The notes under the pieces: model-generated
The model's database searches: none
Told to the model about the DNA's origin: nothing
The model's input: only the letters and a program-made list of their open reading frames with translations
Source: Bacillota bacterium
Lineage (GTDB): Bacteria > Bacillota_B > Desulfitobacteriia > Desulfitobacteriales > Desulfitobacteriaceae
Assembly (NCBI GenBank): GCA_021779415.1
Contig: JAJYAS010000313.1
Span: 1 to 5,098, forward strand
Reading direction: 5' to 3'
DNA length: 5,098 nucleotides
Made by a program: the position numbers and the translations under genes
In this document: positions 1-3,371 of the stretch, piece by piece
How positions within the stretch are numbered: the stretch's first letter is position 1
How the letters are laid out: every line of letters begins with the position of its first letter

Positions 1-19
1 GGATCAAACTCTCCAAAAA
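1..19 (-). rRNA. 16S ribosomal RNA, 5' end only (partial)
   Basis: Read on the minus strand, the left edge ends in GGAGAGTTTGATCC, the near-universal 5' start of bacterial 16S rRNA (the site of the 27F primer). Aligning GAGTTTGATC with E. coli positions 9-18 puts mature nucleotide 1 near window position 19, so only about 19 bases of the gene are inside. The rest of the gene and any 23S, 5S or tRNA genes lie beyond position 1. The two strong promoters, boxA-like element and leader hairpins upstream fit a functional rRNA operon. The exact mature 5' end is inferred from alignment, not seen. Confidence 0.93.
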
Positions 20-44
20 AGTTATTTCAACTTCTTCGTAGAAG
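19..44 (-). other. Overlapping small hairpins at the 16S 5' boundary
   Basis: Two short dyads lie directly before the mature 16S end. CTTCT (minus strand) at 40-44 pairs with AGAAG at 31-35 around a 4-base loop. AAGTT at 29-33 pairs with AACTT at 19-23 around a 5-base loop, and a run of six T on the minus strand (15-20) overlaps and follows this second arm. The two hairpins share bases 31-33, so they cannot both form fully. They may belong to the leader structure cut during 16S maturation. The second resembles a weak intrinsic terminator, but its stem is short and AT-rich, so I do not call it one. Confidence 0.35.
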
Positions 45-70
45 ATGATGACTTGCTCTTTGTTTCTTGC

Positions 71-88
71 GAAACTCTTGCGAGTTTC
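71..88 (-). other. rRNA leader hairpin with GCAA tetraloop
   Basis: On the minus strand, GAAACTC (82-88) and GAGTTTC (71-77) are perfect reverse complements separated by GCAA, a stable GNRA-type tetraloop. It sits about 50 bases before mature 16S, within the leader where rRNA precursors normally fold and are processed. A role in RNase processing or in 16S folding is inferred. The matching trailer strand after 16S is outside the window. Confidence 0.6.
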
Positions 89-115
89 TCTCATTGGCTG
101 TCCTTGTTGTTTAGT

Positions 116-127
116 TTTCAAAGACCA
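116..127 (-). promoter_or_regulatory. boxA-like rRNA antitermination element
   Basis: The minus strand reads TGGTCTTTGAAA, followed by ACTAAACAA. This resembles the E. coli boxA core (TGCTCTTTAACA) and the CTTTGAAAACT stretch common in Firmicute rRNA leaders. boxA in nascent rRNA is bound by NusB-NusE(S10) and helps RNA polymerase resist Rho and fold the rRNA. Its place downstream of P2 and about 100 bases before 16S is the expected one. I see no clear boxB or boxC. Confidence 0.6.
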
Positions 128-139
128 TGGATTATCTTA

Positions 140-151
140 GCCCGTTTGGGC
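140..151 (-). other. GC-rich mini-hairpin just downstream of P2
   Basis: GCCC and GGGC arms enclose a 4-base loop (AAAC on the minus strand), starting only a few bases after the expected P2 transcription start. It would form a 5'-terminal stem in P2 transcripts. No run of T follows it, so it is not a terminator. A role in 5'-end protection or early pausing is only a guess. Confidence 0.35.
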
Positions 152-160
152 CGGATCTAC

Positions 161-189
161 ATCTTAGCATCTTCAACTCTCGTTGTCAA
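161..189 (-). promoter_or_regulatory. rRNA promoter P2 (sigma-A type, extended -10)
   Basis: On the minus strand the -35 box is TTGACA (184-189, perfect), the spacer is exactly 17 bases (167-183), and the -10 box is TAAGAT (161-166). TGC precedes the -10, giving an extended -10 motif. Transcription should start near 154-156 and run left into 16S. This is the promoter closer to the gene. The near-consensus -35 and spacing fit a strong housekeeping promoter of an rRNA operon. Confidence 0.85.
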
Positions 190-206
190 TCACTAATTTG
201 CTTCGT

Positions 207-253
207 ATTGATTGACTAGCTCGTAGCTTTTACCCCTTACTCGTTCAATCAAT
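207..253 (-). repeat. 9-base inverted repeat between P1 and P2
   Basis: ATTGATTGA at 207-215 and TCAATCAAT at 245-253 are exact reverse complements separated by 29 bases. The pair sits downstream of the P1 start and upstream of the P2 -35 box, so it would form a stem-loop only in P1 transcripts, or it could be a two-site protein-binding dyad. AT-rich arms of this size can arise by chance, so function is uncertain. Confidence 0.35.
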
Positions 254-276
254 GTGCGTCTTTGTGGCGCTCAGTT

Positions 277-305
277 ATAATACCATTTTCGTTGTATGCT
301 GTCAA
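277..305 (-). promoter_or_regulatory. rRNA promoter P1 (sigma-A type, extended -10, AT-rich upstream)
   Basis: On the minus strand the -35 box is TTGACA (300-305, perfect), the spacer is exactly 17 bases (283-299), and the -10 box is TATTAT (277-282). TGG just before it gives an extended -10. The next roughly 19 bases upstream (306-324) are AT-rich, as in an UP element. The start is expected near 269-271. With P2, whose -35 box begins 116 bases further along, this forms the tandem promoter arrangement common in Bacillus and clostridial rRNA operons. Confidence 0.87.
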
Positions 306-324
306 CTTATTATTTACTCTAACC

Positions 325-352
325 TAATGGGAATTTACCCCAACTCCCATTA
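325..352 (-). repeat. 8-base inverted repeat upstream of P1
   Basis: TAATGGGA (325-332) and TCCCATTA (345-352) are exact reverse complements with a 12-base spacer. The dyad lies about 20-47 bases upstream of the P1 -35 box, just behind its AT-rich segment. This is a typical position for an activator or repressor site, and it could also fold as a hairpin in read-through RNA from the upstream gene. No T-run follows on the minus strand. The binding factor, if any, is unknown. Confidence 0.4.
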
Positions 353-367
353 CGTAGGTAGAGCTTA

Positions 368-380
368 ATCGACAGTCGAT
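368..380. repeat. 13-base palindrome
   Basis: ATCGAC and GTCGAT flank a single central A, giving a perfect 6+1+6 palindrome. It lies about 65 bases upstream of the P1 -35 box. It could be a dimeric regulator site, but it matches no operator consensus I recognise (it lacks the GAAC-N4-GTTC of Gram-positive LexA boxes), and a short palindrome may be chance. Confidence 0.3.
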
Positions 381-459
381 CTGAGTGTGTTCCTTGTATC
401 GCTCAGTTTACAGAACGCAAACAAAAGGAAGAAACCACTAAAATTATTGGAGGTTTTTT

Positions 460-505
460 GGGGACGGTTCTTGACGCAAGTCAAGAACCGTCCCCGTCTT
501 GCGTC
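460..505. repeat. Long perfect hairpin, REP-type palindromic repeat
   Basis: GGGGACGGTTCTTGAC (460-475) and its exact complement (480-495) form a perfect 16-base-pair stem around a 4-base loop, GCAA on the plus strand. A further 8-base match exists: GACGCAAG (473-480, hairpin top) is the complement of CTTGCGTC (498-505), so a competing fold or pseudoknot is possible. On the minus strand the stem is followed by AAAAAA. On the plus strand the T-run lies before the stem. Neither direction therefore has the U-tract of an intrinsic terminator. From memory, GGGGACGGTTCTT-type palindromes are dispersed in clostridial genomes, often linked to REP-associated Y1 transposases. It ends 27 bases past the stop of the 90-residue gene and may shield its mRNA 3' end. 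Confidence 0.7.
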
Positions 506-522
506 CATCCGGCTTGAATCGC

Positions 523-795
523 CTATCCTTCCAAATGGTTTGTTGTCGTTTCGAAAGCAGATCTGAAATTTTCGCTCTTAAGAATTTGTTCAATCATACT
601 TTGTTTCTCATCCTCTGTATACTCGTGAAATATCGGATTCAGATCCCATTCGTTTTCTCTAGGATAATAGCGTAAGTTTGCTCTAACAACTTTCTCTGTT
701 TCGTTATTTTTGTAAACAAGAGTTAATGCATAATTATTGAAGTTGTATTCCTGATCATAGCCTGACCCGTTAACTGTTATATCAAAAATCTCCAT
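523..795 (-). CDS. Hypothetical 90-residue protein
   Basis: I do not recognise this protein. It begins at an ATG (793-795) preceded by GGAGG with 9 bases between, and ends in TAG (523-525), so it looks truly translated. The first half alternates hydrophobic and polar residues and probably forms beta strands (around residues 3-9, 22-29 and 35-44). The second half, from about residue 59, looks helical (TEDEKQSMIEQIL onward). It is rich in acidic residues and Asn, has no Cys, and shows no signal peptide, membrane segment or metal motif, so a small soluble cytoplasmic protein is likely. It lies between the topoisomerase A gene and the rRNA promoters on the same strand. With 105 bases before it and a possible promoter of its own, it may be an independent unit. 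No function can be assigned. Confidence 0.72.
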   Translation of the reverse strand: MEIFDITVNGSGYDQEYNFNNYALTLVYKNNETEKVVRANLRYYPRENEWDLNPIFHEYTEDEKQSMIEQILKSENFRSAFETTTNHLEG

Positions 796-804
796 TTCTA
801 AATA

Positions 805-809
805 CCTCC
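805..809 (-). promoter_or_regulatory. Ribosome-binding site of the 90-residue gene
   Basis: GGAGG on the minus strand, 9 bases before the ATG at 793-795. This strong Shine-Dalgarno site is the main evidence that the small gene is real, and it fixes its start. Confidence 0.75.
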
Positions 810-832
810 GCTTAAACCCACTTTCGTCTATT

Positions 833-860
833 ATGTTATTTCAATAACTTCTTTATTCAA
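833..860 (-). promoter_or_regulatory. Possible promoter of the 90-residue gene
   Basis: On the minus strand TTGAAT (855-860) and TAACAT (833-838) match the -35 and -10 boxes at 4 of 6 positions each, with a 16-base spacer. A start near 826 would give a leader of about 30 nt containing the GGAGG site. An alternative -10, CATAAT (831-836), matches better but would need an 18-base spacer. The call is weak because the region is AT-rich. The gene could instead be transcribed by read-through from the topoisomerase operon. Confidence 0.3.
835..848. repeat. 14-base palindrome overlapping the possible promoter
   Basis: GTTATT and AATAAC flank a 2-base centre in a perfect 6+2+6 palindrome. It overlaps the proposed -10 box and spacer of the 90-residue gene, the classical place for a repressor site. 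An operator role is inferred, and chance is possible in such AT-rich DNA. Confidence 0.3.
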
Positions 861-883
861 ACATAAGTTTCTGTGGGAAGCAA

Positions 884-913
884 AACTAGTTGTCTAGAGA
901 TTATAAACTAGTT
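884..913 (-). terminator. Weak hairpin at the end of the A-subunit gene
   Basis: AACTAGTT occurs at 906-913, overlapping the last codons of the A-subunit gene, and again at 884-891. The octamer is self-complementary, so the two copies can pair around a 14-base loop. The second arm continues into TTTTGCTT on the minus strand. The stem is AT-rich with an imperfect T-tract, so termination would be inefficient and read-through into the small gene is plausible. Confidence 0.3.
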
Positions 914-3348
914 CCTTTGACCTGCTCTTGGATTATCTTAACCGTGTAATCACCCAATAAAACAGGGACGCATTGTATCCCTACTTTTGTTTTCAAATCT
1001 GCTTTAACGCTCTTCATCTCAATTTTAGTTACAGTTCCACTGACTTGGATAACGTTTAATATATCATTATCCTGAACCTGTGCAATACCTGTAATAAAAC
1101 CGATTTTTTCCGAATCCACCTTACCAATAGTAATCCCTTTTCCTGCCCGACCTTGGGGGTTGTATTCTCCAAACGATGTACGTTTCAGAAATCCCCCTTC
1201 ACTAACTGTCACTAGATCCCCTAAGGAATTTGCCACTGAACTGCTCAGCATTAAGGCATCGACAATCCAATCTTCTTTGCCTACAGCCATTCCTTTGACC
1301 CCACGTGATTTACGACCCATAGGGTTAATTTCCGTCACGGGATAACGAATCGCCTGTCCTTTATAGGTAGCTATGAATAATTCCCCTTGGTCATCACTCA
1401 AGAACACTTTGACGACTTCATCCCCCTCTTTAAGCCCCATAGATTCCGAAGAGCGGGCGTGTATAAAATCACTCGCTGGACTCCGCATGACTTGTCCAGC
1501 CTTCGTAACAAATACGAAGTATAGCTCTTCCGGCGCCTCTTTAATAGGGAGAATAGCGACTACTTTTTCCCCCATCGGCAACGGGAATAAATTGGTTAAG
1601 GGTCCTCCTTTATCTTTATTCCCAACTTCGGGAACGGTTTTCGCACTAATGCTGTAGAACCTTCCAGTATGAGTAAAGAAGTAAAGCGTGTCCTTGTCAG
1701 TGCACATGACCCTCTCCGCTAAGGTATCACCATCCTTAAATGCACAGATGAGAGCATTCGCTTTCTTTCTCTTTGTTTGGAAGGCCATCCTTTTAATAAA
1801 TGCATTCTTAGTAAGCATGACTTCGATAAGACTTTCGTCTTCCTCAAAGGAACTCAGATCAAGTTGATCTCTCATATGTTCAGGCAGAATGAGTGTACGC
1901 CGATCATCTCCGTACTTATCAGCAATTTCCTTAAGTTCCTTTTTGATGATCTCGTAAACCTTGTTCACATCCGCCAGAACACCTTCCAACTCTGCGATGA
2001 GTTTTAATACTTCTGCATGTTCCTTCTTAATGCTATCCAATTCAAAGTTCGTTAAGTTTTGGAGTCTCATATCCAAAATGGCCTGTGCTTGGACCTCGGA
2101 TAGTTCAAAACGGGTAATAAGACCTGCCTTGGCTAGAGACGGGGTTTTACTAGAACGAATAAGGGCAATCACTTCATCCAGGTTATTGATAGCGATGACT
2201 AATCCTTCCAAAATGTGCGCTTTTAAGCGTGCCTTCTCTAAATCAAATTCCGTGCGCTTCGTAACCACAATTCTGCGATGTTGAATAAAAGCCGCGTTGA
2301 TATCTTTGAGTCCCAAAATCTTTGGAGTGCCTTCCGCCGTGATCACTAAGTTAATAATCCCAAAGGTATCTTCCAACTGGGTATGTTTATATAGAAGACG
2401 CAAAATCTTTAGCGGATCGATTTCCTTGCGGCATTCCACGACAAGCCGAATCCCTTCTCGATCAGATTCATCTCTGACCTCACTTATTCCCTCAATTTTA
2501 CCCAGATCTGCCAGTGTCTCAATCTTGGCAGCCAGGGTTGATTTATTCACTTGATACGGAATCTCAGTGATTACGATGAGGCTTTTGCCATTTTTACCTT
2601 GTTCTATTATTGCCTTACCACGCATCGTCACCTTTCCGCGTCCGGTTTTGTACGCATTAACAATACCCTCTGTACCGATAATCAGTCCACCGGTCGGAAA
2701 ATCCGGCCCGCTCACTTTTTCTAAGAGTTCATCCACTAAAATACGGGGATTATCTATTTGAAGAATCACACCAGCTACCACTTCACGCAAATTATGAGGA
2801 GGCATATTAGACATCATGCCGACCGCAATCCCTGAACCTCCATTGACTAAGAGATTTGGAAAAGGGCTGGGGAGAACGACGGGCTCTTTAAGCCGTTGAT
2901 CGTAGTTTGCTTTGAAAAGAACTGTGTTTTTCTCAATATCTTGAGTCATGAGTTGGGATAAAGGCGTCATTCTCATTTCTGTATAACGCATAGCAGCCGC
3001 ATTATCTCCATCGATCGAACCGAAATTCCCCTGGCCATCCACCATAGGATATCGTGTTGCCCAGGGTTGAGCCATTCGGACCGCTGAATCATAGATCGAC
3101 GAATCACCGTGGGGATGGTACTTTCCCATGCAGTCCCCTACTAGCCGAGCTGACTTGCTGTACGGCTTATCCGCATGCATCCCAATTTCGTCCATAGAAT
3201 ATAGAATTCGGCGATGAACCGGCTTTAGCCCGTCCCTGACATCCGGAACAGCTCGTTGCAATATAACATGTTTGGAATAGCCCAAGAACGATTCTGGTAA
3301 AACATCTTCGAGTGGACGCTGACTGATGTTATCTTCTGTTACACTCAT
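901..3348 (-). CDS. DNA gyrase/topoisomerase IV subunit A (GyrA/ParC family)
   Basis: This is the DNA-cutting subunit of a type IIA topoisomerase. It makes a transient double-strand break through a 5'-phosphotyrosyl bond while the B subunit supplies ATP-driven strand passage. The protein is complete at 815 residues, a normal family length. The winged-helix/tower core is visible: DVRDGLKPVHRRILYSM at 36-52, HPHGDSSIYD at 78-87, and AAAMRYTE with catalytic Tyr122 after Arg121, the same numbering as E. coli GyrA. Next come PFPNLLVNG (162-170), GPDFPTGG (214-221), a coiled-coil stretch around 365-480 and a C-terminal beta-pinwheel from about 505. Ser83 and Asp87, the main quinolone-contact positions, are intact. 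The region where blade 1 normally carries the GyrA box (about 521-540) reads KRKKANALI instead of a QRRGGKG-like loop. A degenerate form, QGRAGKG, occurs at 732-738. The YSK at 24-26, FPTGG and EGISEVRD resemble ParC, while KPVHRRI and VDGQGNFGS resemble GyrA. I am sure of the family but unsure whether it is gyrase or topoisomerase IV. It is co-transcribed with the B gene 23 bases upstream. Confidence 0.96.
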   Translation of the reverse strand: MSVTEDNISQRPLEDVLPESFLGYSKHVILQRAVPDVRDGLKPVHRRILYSMDEIGMHADKPYSKSARLVGDCMGKYHPHGDSSIYDSAVRMAQPWATRYPMVDGQGNFGSIDGDNAAAMRYTEMRMTPLSQLMTQDIEKNTVLFKANYDQRLKEPVVLPSPFPNLLVNGGSGIAVGMMSNMPPHNLREVVAGVILQIDNPRILVDELLEKVSGPDFPTGGLIIGTEGIVNAYKTGRGKVTMRGKAIIEQGKNGKSLIVITEIPYQVNKSTLAAKIETLADLGKIEGISEVRDESDREGIRLVVECRKEIDPLKILRLLYKHTQLEDTFGIINLVITAEGTPKILGLKDINAAFIQHRRIVVTKRTEFDLEKARLKAHILEGLVIAINNLDEVIALIRSSKTPSLAKAGLITRFELSEVQAQAILDMRLQNLTNFELDSIKKEHAEVLKLIAELEGVLADVNKVYEIIKKELKEIADKYGDDRRTLILPEHMRDQLDLSSFEEDESLIEVMLTKNAFIKRMAFQTKRKKANALICAFKDGDTLAERVMCTDKDTLYFFTHTGRFYSISAKTVPEVGNKDKGGPLTNLFPLPMGEKVVAILPIKEAPEELYFVFVTKAGQVMRSPASDFIHARSSESMGLKEGDEVVKVFLSDDQGELFIATYKGQAIRYPVTEINPMGRKSRGVKGMAVGKEDWIVDALMLSSSVANSLGDLVTVSEGGFLKRTSFGEYNPQGRAGKGITIGKVDSEKIGFITGIAQVQDNDILNVIQVSGTVTKIEMKSVKADLKTKVGIQCVPVLLGDYTVKIIQEQVKGTSL

Positions 3349-3357
3349 TGGATATAA

Positions 3358-3365
3358 CTCCCTCC
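3358..3365 (-). promoter_or_regulatory. Ribosome-binding site of the A-subunit gene
   Basis: GGAGGGAG on the minus strand ends 9 bases before the ATG at 3346-3348, inside the 23-base gap after the B-subunit stop. It supports this start (protein beginning MSVTEDN) and shows that translation of A starts independently within a shared mRNA. Confidence 0.8.
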
Positions 3366-3371
3366 AAAACT

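Larger units (their letters stand above)
268..408 (-). repeat. Direct repeat of the P1 start region (copies at 268-276 and 400-408)
   Basis: AACTGAGCG (minus strand) occurs at 268-276, directly after the P1 -10 box, and again at 400-408, 132 bases upstream. The similarity continues in degenerate form downstream of each copy: on the plus strand both are preceded by a TTGT-containing stretch. The upstream copy has no recognisable -10 or -35 boxes, with TTCTGT where TATTAT would be. It may be the remnant of a duplicated third promoter or a repeated binding site. Confidence 0.35.
20..522 (-). other. rRNA operon promoter and leader region (non-coding)
   Basis: This 503-base stretch between the small unknown gene and the 16S gene has no credible open reading frame. 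Read on the minus strand it contains, in order: a REP-like palindrome (460-505), a short palindrome (368-380), an 8-base dyad (325-352), promoter P1 (277-305), a 9-base dyad (207-253), promoter P2 (161-189), a GC-rich mini-hairpin (140-151), a boxA-like element (116-127), a GCAA-loop hairpin (71-88), and small hairpins next to the mature 16S end. A transcript from P2 would carry a leader of about 135 nt, and one from P1 about 250 nt, before mature 16S. Confidence 0.8.

Noticed and set aside
368..380. LexA (SOS) operator upstream of the rRNA promoters
   Set aside because: The palindrome ATCGAC-A-GTCGAT does not fit the GAAC-N4-GTTC consensus of Gram-positive LexA.
20..455. tRNA gene, riboswitch or T-box in the long non-coding region
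   Set aside because: No cloverleaf, T-box motif or known aptamer core is visible. Promoters and rRNA leader elements account for the region.
460..495. Palindrome as a Rho-independent terminator of the small gene
   Set aside because: On the coding (minus) strand the stem is followed by AAAAAA, not a T-run. On the plus strand the T-run precedes the stem and GTCTTGC follows it.
1160..2761. Several plus-strand open frames of 61-107 codons lying opposite the A-subunit gene
   Set aside because: They are antisense shadows of a strongly conserved gene, lack good ribosome-binding sites, and encode low-complexity Ser/Thr-rich peptides with no family resemblance.
901..3348. Frameshift or intein in the A-subunit gene
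   Set aside because: The frame is uninterrupted over 815 residues, family motifs occur in the normal order with E. coli-like numbering, and no insertion is seen.
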